Shown: positions 22,605 to 32,206 of the stretch, in pieces | Numbering within the stretch: the stretch's first letter is position 1 | How the letters are laid out: each line of letters begins with the position of its first letter | DNA from: Piromyces finnis | Lineage: Eukaryota; Neocallimastigomycota; Neocallimastigomycetes; Neocallimastigales; Neocallimastigaceae | Assembly (NCBI GenBank): GCA_002104945.1 | Contig: MCFH01000130.1 | Coordinates: 1 to 32,206, forward strand | DNA: 32,206 nt | Reading direction: 5' to 3' | Position numbers and translations under genes: made by a program | Notes under the pieces: model-generated | Database searches by the model: none | The model's input: only the letters and a program-made list of their open reading frames with translations | Told to the model about the DNA's origin: nothing

Positions 22605-23025
22605 TGATACGGGTTAATTTTATGTAGAAAGAATTAAACTTTAATTAATATATATATTTTATTAATAATTTTATTTATAACGTTCCAATATTTCTATTCT
22701 GTCTAAATACTAAAACGTTCTGTCGTTGTCAAATATTAAAATTCTAACTAAAACAAGAAGCCCTTTTTAATAATATTTATTCTAGTCTATTTATACTAAT
22801 GAGGCTTACTTAATAATTAATTGTCCAATTATAAGGCTGGAACTATATGGATCATTCATTTACAATACTCTTTTACATTACATGATTTTACATTTGTCGT
22901 ACATTTACATTATATTCTTATACATTGTAGAAATAATTAATATTATAATAAATCTATATAAATTTAATATTAGGAAAAATTACTAATATAATAATATGTT
23001 CAAGTCACATATTATTTTTATATCA
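22605..23025 (-). repeat. 5' LTR of the outer element
   Basis: A 421-bp repeat equal in length and, by eye, sequence to 8840-9260. It has TGATA/TATCA ends and is followed by the TAAT duplication. It is the promoter-side LTR for minus-strand transcription. Confidence 0.95.
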
Positions 23026-23515
23026 TAATGAAAAGATTATTTGTTAATTTTACTATATAAATTTATGAAATAATTTAGATAAATATTTAAATTAATGAAT
23101 AATTAAATTTAAATATTTTAAGCATTCAAATTAAATCTTAAAAAGTTTTTATTTAATTAAAATTAGTTTAAAACTTCAAAGTCAAAGTAGTTTTAAAATA
23201 GCATTTTTCAATAGTAATTATATAATAAATAGTATTATTAATATTAAATTAATATAGAAGTAATACATGGACTATATTCAATTTACAGTTTACTCAAATT
23301 GAATCAAAAGTGTATCTAATTAGTTTTAGTATAGGTTTATTATTTTATTATTTATTTAAATTAGTATTAAATTAGATTGGTTTATTTTATATTAAATATG
23401 TATATAATTAAATAGATATATCAAATTATAATATATAAAAAATATAAATACATGTAATTTTTCTTAATAAAAACGATGTAATTGTTATTGACTACAATTT
23501 ATTTAATAACTAAGT
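23026..23515. other. AT-rich stretch without a gene
   Basis: About 490 bases of very AT-rich DNA between the outer element and the integrase fossil. No ORF, repeat or RNA gene recognised. Confidence 0.6.
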
Positions 23516-24102
23516 TCACACAAAGGTAAAAACACTATTCTGTCTGAGAAGACGAACAATAACATCTAAGGTATTGTTCAATGACAGCATTAGTAAGCTC
23601 AATTTGTCCGTTGGATTGTTGATGATGAGCAGTAGCAAGATTTGGTTTGACTCTAAGAGCAAAGCAAAAAGAAGTTCAAAATTCAGAAGAGAATTGAGAG
23701 CCGTGATCGGAGATAATGGTTTTAGGAAAACCATGATAACGAAAAACATTTGAAAGGAGGAGTCTAGCTGTGAGATCAGCCGAAGCAATGAATTAAATGG
23801 ATCATCTTTGTAAGGTGATAAGCGACCACCATAATACATGTACAATTTTGAGAATTTTGGAGAGAAACTATGAAATCCATCCCAATGATTTCCCACGGTT
23901 TATTTGGTACAGGAAGTGGCTGGATTTTTCCGTAAGGTTTGTGGCGGCGTATTTTGTTTTTTCCACAAACCTCACATGAAAAAACGTAGTTTTGTACGTC
24001 ATTACGCATATTTGGCCACCAATAATAACGTTTTAGTTTTTCAAGGGTTTTATCAACCCCCTGATGACTATTGTTTATTAAATAATCTAAAGATATATAT
24101 TA
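23516..24102 (-). pseudogene. Chromovirus integrase fossil
   Basis: Reading from 24102 leftward: an H2C2 zinc domain (S-H-Q-G-V-D-K-T then C-E-V-C), R-Y-Y-W-W-P-N-M, R-H-K-P-Y-G, the first catalytic Asp in G-M-D-F-I, the second in S-D-H-G-S-Q-F and a Glu in G-Q-I-E-L-T-N. The middle is shifted (near 23737 and 23780) and has in-frame stops, including one after S-S-E-F. It resembles the inner element's integrase but is clearly a different, older copy. The solo LTR at 24103 cuts it inside the zinc domain; I could not find its upstream part beyond the LTR, nor any downstream GPY or chromodomain. Confidence 0.88.
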
Positions 24103-24506
24103 TGATACGGGTTAATTTTATGTAGAAAGAATTAAACTTTAAATAATATATGTTTTATTAATAATTCTATTTATTACGTTCCAATATTTCTATTCTGTCT
24201 AAATACTAAAACGTTCTGTCTTTGTCAAATATTAAAATTCTAACTAAAACAAGAAGCCCTTTTTAATAATATTTATTCTAGTCTATTTATACTAATGAGA
24301 TTTACTTAATAACTAATTGTCCAATTATAAGGCTGGAACTATATGGATCATTCATTTACATTATTCTTTTACATTTGTCGTACATTTGCATTACATTCTT
24401 ATACATTGTAGAAATAATTAAAATTATAATAAAACTATATAAATTTAATATTAGGAAAAATTACTAATATAATAATATGTTCAATTCACATATTATTATT
24501 ATATCA
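24103..24506 (-). mobile_element. Solo LTR of the outer element's family
   Basis: 404 bp closely matching the 421-bp outer LTR, with TGATA...TATCA ends and an exact 4-bp duplication ATTA (24099-24102 and 24507-24510). It has substitutions and small deletions (for example about 15 bases lost near 24372), so it is older than the outer element. No internal region remains; it arose by LTR-LTR recombination. Confidence 0.93.
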
Positions 24507-25174
24507 ATTATATCTTTACAATATTATTAATACAAAATTAAATTTTATAATATATATGTACAATATACAATCAAAAACAATATCATTACAAGTAATAAAT
24601 AATATTTTAGATTATTTAATATATGATAATGTTTAATAAGCTTATTTAAATTTTTCTTATTAGATTATAAAACAAGCTTTTATGACTTATATTCTATGAA
24701 GATTCTATTAAACTTATATTAAATAATAAAGTTATCATTTTAGTAAATATTACTATTATTAAAAGCATTTTTTTTAATTATAGTAATTTATTTTACATAC
24801 ATAATACACTATGTAATTTATTAATTTTTATTATGAAACTTTTAGTGTTGTGTAAATATTTTTGATACTAACTTTTTTTTGAAAGTATTATTTTATTAAG
24901 CTTTACATTTAGTATACTATTAAATTACTATATTATTTCTTAGTAAAATTATTCTTAAAACTTAAAAAAACTATTTTATAGAATAGTATTGTACTAGTCC
25001 TTATATTTCTCAGAAATGATTTACTCAATTTTATATATATATTAGGATTACGATTGTAAATTGTAATATAAAGCATATTCGATTTATAATTTTTTTATTT
25101 CTTTAGCATTTATAAATCATATAAAATGAAAATTTAATAAAATCTAAATAATAATTCTAACTATTTAAATATTT
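24507..25174. other. AT-rich stretch without a gene
   Basis: About 670 bases, very AT-rich, between the solo LTR and the viral-like gene. No continuation of the integrase fossil, ORF or structured repeat was recognised. Confidence 0.6.
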
Positions 25175-25234
25175 AATAATCCTAGTTTTATTTACTTTTA
25201 ATTTGAATTAAAAGTAAATAAAACTAGGATTATT
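25175..25234 (-). terminator. Perfect 29-bp-stem hairpin at the 3' end of the viral-like gene
   Basis: Bases 25175-25203 are the exact reverse complement of 25206-25234, leaving a 2-base loop. It straddles the stop codon at 25208-25210: one arm contains the last eight sense codons and the stop begins just before the loop. In mimivirus, transcript 3' ends form at perfect palindromes with tiny loops placed after genes (the hairpin rule). Position and geometry suggest the same role here, which is inference. Confidence 0.7.
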
Positions 25235-27403
25235 TTTTAAAGATTTATATATTGTACCATCTATACTTCTATTTAATAATAGATAAGGTTTATTAGGAAA
25301 ACTATCTTGAAGTTTTATATTTGTAGCTTGACATGGATAATATATATTATCTTTCCATACACCAAATACCACAACTTCTTTTTCATTTATGTTTTTAAAG
25401 TAATGATATCCTGAAATCTCTTTAATTTCCTTATATAAAGTTGAATATGGAGGTAAGGTGTCATTAAATATATCTTCATTAATTATTGGAATTTCCGGCA
25501 ATATATTAGAATATGTAGACTTCCATAAATAATACTTTTTATTAGAATCATCTGATATTTTTTTCTCTGCTATCAAAATAACTTTATCTTCTTCTGAGAT
25601 AAATTGTGAAATATATGAATCTCTATTGTTTTCATCAATAATAATTATGTTATTTTTTTTGTACATTGATAATATTGCTTGTACAAATACATCGTTAACG
25701 AAAAATAAATTAGTTTCTGGTTTTACTATATATTCATATCTATAATTTGGACGAAGGTATAACCTAGTAGTGTTCATCATAACAATTATGAATGGATATG
25801 AAGAATTAAAATTATAAACGAAATTATTTACTCCATATGGATATATCTTCATTTCATTATCTACGGAAAATGATAATATATTTATATTGGTATAACTACT
25901 TTCCATTTTTAATATATTTAATTGTTTATTTAAAAACTTTTCTTTTAATATGTTTAGAAAGTGTTGCTGAGATGGGATATTTATATAAGTACTACATTTA
26001 GAACATATTTTAAATTTCGAAAATATTTCTTCAATGTCAAAATAAATTCTATATAAATTTGGTAATTCATACCCATAAGAAATAAATAAGTTTGATGGTA
26101 ATAAACCAATAGATTGTTCAACAATATTATACGATATATTAGTAAAAATAATCTTTTTTTTACTTTTAGCTTTTTTAATAGTTTTAACGCATTTAGGAAT
26201 TCCAGGATTATCACCAGACCTTCTATTTTGATTTATAGTTATTGTGTACCCAGAGCCCTCTGGAGATTTATAATAATTATTATTCCATTGAACATAAGGA
26301 ATATTGTGTTTGATACAATATTCTTTATCAGCAATAACAGGATAAACTTTATCGACATTCCTATAATATCTTGTATAAAATTTCCCAAATAATCTATTAT
26401 AATTTATTTTTATAGGTATTTTAAAGAATAAAGTTTTATTTTGAAAATAATTTATATGGAAATTAATATATAATAAATAAATATAGTTTAACAGAATTTT
26501 TACTGATAAATACATATACCATTCTAGATTTTTAATATGAATTGTTTCATTATATTGTTTATGTTTATTATATAAAAATATATCTATTGAAGTATTAAAT
26601 AAGTTTAAAGAATACACTAAACTTTCTTGTTTTTTTATTAAACCACTTTTTTCATTTGTATAAAGATAGGGATATAAATTATTTTCATATAACATTAAAT
26701 CAAATAATTGAAAATCAATTGATATCGGGTATATTAATGTTATATCTGATGGAATAAATCTTATAAAAGTATTATCAATTGAACAATTTAAGAATGGTAA
26801 TAATAAGTAAATAATGTTAGAATATGATTCTTTATCTGAAAAAGTAATTTTGGATTTTGTAATTTGTATTACATCATGACAACATTTAATAATAATATAA
26901 TTATCTACATTTTCAAGTTTTCTAAGTCTATCAAATCTTATTAATTCTTGGTTATATGAAAATGAATCAATAAAATATTTATTTACATATTGAAAATGCT
27001 GTATACCTTGTATAAAACTTGCTATATATTGGCAATTATCAGGTAAATTTTGAGTAATTATTTTTTCATATGTTTCTTTAAAACTAATTGAGGGTAAATT
27101 AATTGGAATATAGTATTTTGTTTTAGTTGTATCTTCTAAATAATATTTATATTTTATAGGTTCATTTTTTATTTTTTTTTCTAAATTATCATAAAGTGAA
27201 AATAATAATGATACTTTTTTTATATCTACATTAGAATTATCCTTATACTTTACTATATATTTTTCTTTGGATAATTCATTACAATCAATAATATTAATTC
27301 CTTCAAAAAAAGAAAATACTTCATTATTAATTAATATTTCAAGTTGATATGGTAGGGCTTTGTATTTTTCTAATATTGTACGTATTAAATTTATTATATC
27401 CAT
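25208..27403 (-). CDS. NCLDV-like protein, possibly early transcription factor large subunit
   Basis: An intact ORF of 731 codons, extremely A/T-rich in codon use (Ile, Asn, Lys, Tyr) and unlike the neighbouring transposons. No signal peptide or membrane segment is obvious. Around residues 375-410 a block reads Y-Y-K-S-P-E-G-S-G-Y, N-R-R-S-G-D-N-P-G-I-P-K-C-V-K-T, then Lys-rich sequence; a C-S-K-C pair lies near residue 468. The layout reminds me of the conserved core of NCLDV early transcription factor large subunits (poxvirus A7-like), where a similar block ends in a Cys-containing turn. That is a weak, memory-based match with no search behind it. The start chosen is the first ATG, preceded by an A-rich context and AGAATTGA about 20 bases upstream, one mismatch from the mimivirus early motif AAAATTGA. 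It ends in the hairpin at 25175-25234. Context with the helicase at 30937 supports viral origin. Confidence 0.55.
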   Translation of the reverse strand: MDIINLIRTILEKYKALPYQLEILINNEVFSFFEGINIIDCNELSKEKYIVKYKDNSNVDIKKVSLLFSLYDNLEKKIKNEPIKYKYYLEDTTKTKYYIPINLPSISFKETYEKIITQNLPDNCQYIASFIQGIQHFQYVNKYFIDSFSYNQELIRFDRLRKLENVDNYIIIKCCHDVIQITKSKITFSDKESYSNIIYLLLPFLNCSIDNTFIRFIPSDITLIYPISIDFQLFDLMLYENNLYPYLYTNEKSGLIKKQESLVYSLNLFNTSIDIFLYNKHKQYNETIHIKNLEWYMYLSVKILLNYIYLLYINFHINYFQNKTLFFKIPIKINYNRLFGKFYTRYYRNVDKVYPVIADKEYCIKHNIPYVQWNNNYYKSPEGSGYTITINQNRRSGDNPGIPKCVKTIKKAKSKKKIIFTNISYNIVEQSIGLLPSNLFISYGYELPNLYRIYFDIEEIFSKFKICSKCSTYINIPSQQHFLNILKEKFLNKQLNILKMESSYTNINILSFSVDNEMKIYPYGVNNFVYNFNSSYPFIIVMMNTTRLYLRPNYRYEYIVKPETNLFFVNDVFVQAILSMYKKNNIIIIDENNRDSYISQFISEEDKVILIAEKKISDDSNKKYYLWKSTYSNILPEIPIINEDIFNDTLPPYSTLYKEIKEISGYHYFKNINEKEVVVFGVWKDNIYYPCQATNIKLQDSFPNKPYLLLNRSIDGTIYKSLKNNPSFIYF

Positions 27404-27841
27404 TTTGATTTTAGTTCAATTCTTTACTATATAATTAATATTTTCTAATTCACAAAATATATATTTTTTGTAAATTTATTCTAAACAAAAATTTAATATA
27501 TAATTTATAATTTGATAGGATAATAAAAAATTGTTAATATGAATTTAATAACTTTAATTGTGATAGTATCAGAATTTAATTAGTTAAAATTTGGGTTTTT
27601 AATATTTACTATATTTATAGTAATTTATTATTACGAAGTATTACAAATATGTATATATATAGCTTATACTACATTATTAATACATTATTAATACATTATG
27701 TTAAATGTATTAAAGATTATTAGAATATTTAATTTTATTATAAATCTTAAATATATTCAATTAATTAAAGTTTATAATAAAATTAAGAAATTCTAAAAAT
27801 CCTCAAACCTGATTTCATTATGAAATTCAATGTTTGATGTA
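27404..27841. other. Upstream region of the viral-like gene
   Basis: Very AT-rich, no gene. It contains one copy (about 27478-27524) of the core found in the tandem array at 29190-30870, including TTTGATAGGATAAT, placed 75-120 bases upstream of the 731-codon ORF. Confidence 0.6.
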
Positions 27842-27978
27842 TAAATAAAATAAAATAAAATAAAATAAAATAAAATAAAATAAAATAAAATAAAATAAAA
27901 TAAAATAAAATAAAATAAAATAAAATAAATAAAATAAAATAAAATAAAATAAAATAAAATAAAATAAAATAAAATAAA
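27842..27978. repeat. (AAAAT)n microsatellite
   Basis: About 27 tandem AAAAT units, with one unit shortened by a base near 27927. The Phe/Ile/Leu-rich ORFs read from it are artefacts. Confidence 0.95.
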
Positions 27979-28170
27979 CGGAACATAATTTTAATGAAAA
28001 TAATAGAAATAAATATATGGAGATGATATTTTTTTTTCTTCTTGAACGTAATTTAAGTCTTTTATAATTAATTCGTAAAATCACTATCATTTAAACCTTA
28101 ATTTTCGGATATAGATTCTTTGATAATAAATTGGAATACATTAATTCTAAAATATATGAAGACTTTAGGG

Positions 28171-28584
28171 TTAATATGATGACACCATTAAGTCTTGACT
28201 AGTTGTCTTGGTAAGAATGGATTGTTGAATTAAATCTTCAAATCTAATTTTGATGCTATTATTAATATTTGGTTCACAGGTACCTATTACATTTTCTTCA
28301 CTGCCTGTTGTTATGATTCTTTATTTGGATATTGATACCAGATTTTGTCAATTATATTCTTCTTATTGATTTTTGTTGATATCTTTTGAAAATAGGACTT
28401 TATCTAAAATATCTCAGTAGCATTAACCCATGGATTGTACCATAACCTTCAAATATACATAAAGATTTGTTTTTCAATATTATCGACAAAATGTCCGAAC
28501 ATTGTATTAATTTTTTCGAAGTACGAGCCATTTGTACAAGCTTTAAAGTTTTTCCATCTTTTCCTATGCAGATTAGGTTATTAT
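28171..28584 (-). pseudogene. Unidentified broken gene
   Basis: A block of lower A/T content with protein-like reading in at least three minus-strand pieces. The first (28584-28400) runs about 61 codons and includes C-I-G-K-D-G-K-T-L-K-L-V-Q-M and ends in R-Y-F-R. A middle piece in another frame follows. The last (28326-28171) has about 50 codons, including G-T-C-E-P-N-I-N-N-S-I-K-I-R-F-E-D and ending V-S-S-Y. The pieces are joined by frameshifts and stops. I recognise no family. Its position between the two viral-like genes suggests the same origin, but it could be a host or transposon relic. Confidence 0.45.
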
Positions 28585-29189
28585 AATATTAAATTCTTAT
28601 AATATTTATTATATAATTTATATCACATGAAATACCATATCATATGATAAATTATGTATATATTAATGTGAATAAACAATTATACCTAGGCCACCATAAA
28701 TAAAATCTAAATGCCACATTGAATTTTTTAACATTAATTAGTACATTATATTAATAAATAAGGTTATATACTTTATTTAATTTTATAAAAAATATTAATT
28801 TTAAATTATTAATCAAATTTATTAAATAAACACATAAAATAATTCAAAATAATCATATAACAACGTGACCAAAACTTATTGAGGCGTAAACATTTCACAA
28901 GATAAAAAAAAATTAAGTGAAAAAACACAAATTTATTTTATTAATTTAAAATTTAAATAATTATAATGTAAATTATGTTATGTAAATAATTTCTTTTATT
29001 TATATTTATATTTATATTATTATATTTTTATTATACTTTAATAAATATTTTTATATTTTTTATATTAGTTTTATATAGATTGTTAATTAAATAAATAAAG
29101 AAAATATATATATTTTTATTTCATGTATTTATTTTTTAGCTTATTTTATAATTAACTGTCGAAGTAATATTTTTATTAATAAATTAATT
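28585..29189. other. AT-rich stretch without a gene
   Basis: About 600 bases with no clear ORF. A small less AT-rich patch (about 28683-28720) gives a short open minus-strand reading that I cannot assign. Confidence 0.5.
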
Positions 29190-30870
29190 TTAACTATTAA
29201 TAGATTTAATTATTCCTAAAAAGGAAAATATATGTGATTTATTAAATTTAAATAAATATATTATTTTAATTTATTAATAAACTTTATATATTATAAAAAA
29301 ACATTATTAAAAAATGACCAAATTTTGAATATCTTTTTATAAGTAAAATAACTAGATTTATTTATTTGAATTTAAGGCATGATATATACTTTATTAATTA
29401 TTTTAATTAAATTATATTATTATATTCATAAGGAATTTTATGACTATAATAATATTTATGTTTATTACATTTTCTATTTTTATTTATTAATAAACAAACA
29501 AACTAAAATTTAACTACTTAGTTTATTTGTTTATTTATATGAATTTAATTTTAACAAAAATTTTAATATATCCATAAATTGATGGATGATATACATATTT
29601 GAAAAAATTAATTTATTTTATATTAGTATAAAATAAATTAATATACTAATTAATCTTATGTATTATAAAAATATAAAAACCCAAAATATAACTTTTGAAT
29701 TTTTCTTGTAGTAAATAATTGACTAAGTTTATTTATTTAAATTTTTAAGAAAATATAGTATTAAAAATATTTTATCATATTCCTTACTTTTATTTAATTA
29801 ATTATTTATGTTTTATATATTTTCTACTTTTTTATACGAAGATTTAATTATTAAGTTTATTTACATATTTCTTACTTTATGAATTGATTCTAGACAAAAA
29901 TTTAATATATCCATAAATTGATAGGATAATAAACAATTAAAACATTTAATATAGTAATAAACTTTATATATTATAAAATATTTTAAAAGAAAAAGTTCAG
30001 AATAACTTTAAATTTTCTTTCGTAATAGATAATTGATTCAGTTTATTCCGTTTATGTTCAAATTTTTATGAAATGATTCTAGACAATAAAAAATTAATAT
30101 ATCTATAATTTGATAGGATAATGAATAATAAAATAATTAATATAGTATTAAACCTTGTATTTTATAAATACTATTAAAGAAAAGTCCATAATAACTTTTA
30201 AGTTTTCTTTTGTCATTTATTCAAATTTATAAGATATTTTATAATTTTTATTTATTAATTATTTTAATGCAAATTATATTATTATATTCCTAAAATATTT
30301 TATTTTACTTCCTACATTCTTTTATTTAATTATATTTATTATATTTTCTCTTTTTTATACGAAAATCCAACTATTAAGTTTATTTGCATGTTTCATACTT
30401 TATAAATTGATTCTAGACAAAATTGATAGGATAATACGCAATTAAAACAATTAATATAGTAATAAACCTTATGTATTATAAATATTATAAAGGAAAAGTC
30501 TAAAATAACTTTAAGTTTTCTTTTTGTAATAGATAATTGACTCGGTTCATTTATTTAATTTTATATGAATTGATTCTAGACAAAAATTTAATATATCCAT
30601 AAATTGATAGGATAATAAACAATTAAAAAATTAATTAATATATTAACTTAAAATGAAGTAAAGACTATAAAAGAAAAGTCAAAAACAATTCCGAGTTTTT
30701 ATATTTTTTAGTAAACAACTTTTTAAAGTAAAATAATATAATTCGGTTCTTTTATTCAGATTATAGGATTTTATCTTGTTAGGTTTAATCATAATATTTA
30801 TACTAAAATTTAATTGTTAATTTTATTTCCTTATATCTAAAATAATTTACTAAATAAGTTTATTTCTTCC
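29190..30870. repeat. Degenerate tandem repeat array, unit about 340 bp
   Basis: A long unit recurs with many changes. Its most conserved part is TTCTAGACAAAAATTTAATA followed by CCATAAATTGATAGGATAAT. Cores start near 29543, 29881, 30071, 30405 and 30567; a diverged unit precedes them (about 29190-29540) and a partial one follows. Spacing alternates between about 340 and 160-190 bases, the short ones lacking the T-rich second half that ends with TTATACGAA and TATTAAGTTTATTT. No coding. It fills most of the spacer between the divergent viral-like genes. Confidence 0.75.
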
Positions 30871-30885
30871 TTTTGCCTAAAACTT

Positions 30886-30925
30886 TCATCATCATCATCA
30901 TCATCATAATAATAATAATAATAAT
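30886..30925 (+). repeat. (CAT)n/(AAT)n microsatellite upstream of the helicase ATG
   Basis: Seven CAT units are followed by about six AAT units, ending 11 bases before the ATG at 30937. Simple repeat of unknown effect, close enough to lie in a 5' untranslated region. Confidence 0.85.
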
Positions 30926-30936
30926 TAGTTTTTATT

Positions 30937-32206
30937 ATGTCTTATCCCGATATTAATAAATTATATAACTATCGAGAATTTAAAGAAATATTTACTAATG
31001 AAAATTTATTGGAGGAAAAACTCCATATGAAAAGATATCAAATATTACCTTCTAGGTATATGTCGAGTGATAATGAAGCTGTTAAAAGATTTTTAATCTA
31101 CCATCCACCGGGTTCAGGAAAGTCATATACTGCATTATGGATACTGCTAAACTTTATAAATTTTTATGAAAAACCAGCTATTATCCTTGTAAAGAATAAA
31201 GAATCGATAATAAATTTTAAAAGTCGTATTGAATCATGGTATTCATTTACATTTAACTTTAATAAACCTCCAGAAGGTATAACAAATTATCAACAATTTA
31301 TAAAAAAATATATTGAATTTTATACATATTTTTCATTTTTCAAATCTATAAAAAATATAGAGGATATTAAAATGCATGAAAATAGATTTATTATTATTGA
31401 TGAGATACATAATTTTCGAAATACTAAAGAAAATAAATTATATATAAAAGAATTAATAAATTCTTAAGTTCTATTAAAAATGCAAGAGTAATATTTATGT
31501 CAGCAACACCGATATTTGATAACTATAATGAAATATCAAGTTTAATAAAATTAATAGTACCAACTATTAATAATAATACTGATTTTACTCCCAAAAAAGT
31601 AGAAGAAATAATGAAAGGACACGTATCATATTATGGATTAAATCCGCCAGATACAATTGTTAATTATAATGGTAAGTGTATTCAAGGAATTAATAAATAT
31701 AAAATATTTGAAATTCCTATGAAAGGATTCCAACTTCAATATTACCAAAATTTAACCAAAAATGTTAAGAATTTAAATAGTATGGAATGGGAATTAATTT
31801 AACGAAAGCAGCTATTGGTGTTATTGATTTTAATAATTTTAAATTAAATATTCCCCATGATACCTAATAATGAAAAAAAACGTTATATATTCAAAAATGG
31901 TCATATCATTTATAATGATATAGAAATTCAAAAAACTATAATAAAGCATTCAGAAAACCTCAGTGATTATTGTTGTAAATTTTACCATTGTCTAGATATT
32001 ATTAATAAGGCTAATTCATCAGATGGTCTTGTTTTTATATATTGTAATTTAATAGAAGATATCGGTATATATTATTTTGCAGCACTACTTTGCTCTATGG
32101 GATATAATTATGTATATGATAATAAATCAGCAAAGCGATTTAGTAAAAAAAAATTTTTAGATAAAGAATTTGATTACCCAGAATTAAAAGAAATAAGAAG
32201 AGGTAA
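30937..32206 (+). pseudogene. NCLDV D6/D11-type SF2 helicase, frame-broken and partial
   Basis: This is a DNA/RNA-dependent ATPase of the group that includes poxvirus D6 (early transcription factor small subunit) and D11/NPH-I. The first segment (30937-31467) has Walker A P-P-G-S-G-K-S-Y (about residues 56-63) and the DEIH box at 155-158 in I-I-I-D-E-I-H-N-F-R. The next (motif III M-S-A-T-P at 31497, to 31802) includes F-D-N-Y-N-E-I-S-S-L. A short piece in another frame links to the last segment (31857 to the window end), which carries helicase C-terminal motif IV V-F-I-Y-C-N (about 32029). Breaks fall in the A run at 31458-31460, the G run at 31789-31791 and the C run at 31853-31856, each one base; the last two cancel in phase. 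The gene continues beyond the window. D6 versus D11 cannot be decided from what is visible. Confidence 0.75.

Larger units (their letters stand above)
8840..23025 (-). mobile_element. Outer Ty3/gypsy retrotransposon, complete but split by a nested element
   Basis: The 421-bp LTRs at 8840-9260 and 22605-23025 look identical. They start TGATA and end TATCA, and are flanked by the 4-bp duplication TAAT (8836-8839 and 23026-23029). In minus-strand order: 5' LTR, primer site, leader, gag, pol, polypurine tract, 3' LTR. Without the insertion at 11926-19163 and one copy of its 5-bp duplication, the element is about 6.94 kb. The pol frame is continuous across the insertion point, so the element was probably intact when hit. 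It has no chromodomain, unlike its guest. Confidence 0.95.

Noticed and set aside
27783-28090. Phe/Ile/Leu/Tyr-rich minus-strand ORFs resembling a membrane protein
   Set aside because: They are read entirely from the (AAAAT)n microsatellite.
29190-30870. CRISPR-like array
   Set aside because: Units are about 340 bp, degenerate and without regular short spacers; the setting is eukaryotic.

Overview
ORGANISM. The window is a very AT-rich eukaryotic chromosome segment with no recognisable host gene. A LINE, Ty3/gypsy elements (one a chromovirus with a Tf1/sushi-like self-priming signature) and nucleocytoplasmic large DNA virus (NCLDV)-like genes together suggest a fungus. An early-diverging one such as a glomeromycete is my guess; this is inference, since no rRNA or host marker is present. 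LAYOUT. (a) 1-3722 is a giant inverted repeat made of the 5' halves of two copies of one LINE (LINE-A) facing head to head. The right copy runs on to a poly(A) tail at 7079. It abuts, and seems to have inserted into, a second decayed LINE (LINE-B, 7080 to about 8800). (b) 8840-23025 is a complete Ty3/gypsy retrotransposon on the minus strand (421-bp LTRs, TAAT target duplication, tRNA-type primer site, gag and pol linked by a -1 slippery heptamer). It was split just after its RT YLDD motif by a second complete element at 11926-19163 on the plus strand. That inner element is a chromodomain Ty3/gypsy with an intact 1480-codon ORF, 441-bp LTRs and an AGAAT duplication. Its 5' LTR was in turn hit by a third insertion, a 710-bp solo LTR at 11937-12646. 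By eye both LTR pairs are identical, so the nest is young. (c) 23516-24102 is a decayed chromovirus integrase fragment, cut by a solo LTR (24103-24506, ATTA duplication) of the outer element's family. (d) 25175-32206 looks viral. It holds an intact 731-codon minus-strand ORF ending in a perfect 29-bp-stem hairpin, an unidentified broken gene, a degenerate tandem repeat of about 340 bp, and a plus-strand SF2 helicase of the NCLDV D6/D11 type broken by one-base indels. HOW THE PARTS RELATE. The retroelements are independent parasites stacked in each other. If the tentative assignments hold, the two main viral genes would be the two subunits of an NCLDV early transcription factor (large A7-like, small D6-like), transcribed divergently from a 3.5-kb AT-rich spacer. 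The most interesting items are the viral island with its hairpin 3' end and repeat array, the self-priming signal and tRNA-like pol III boxes in the inner LTR, and the LINE palindrome.
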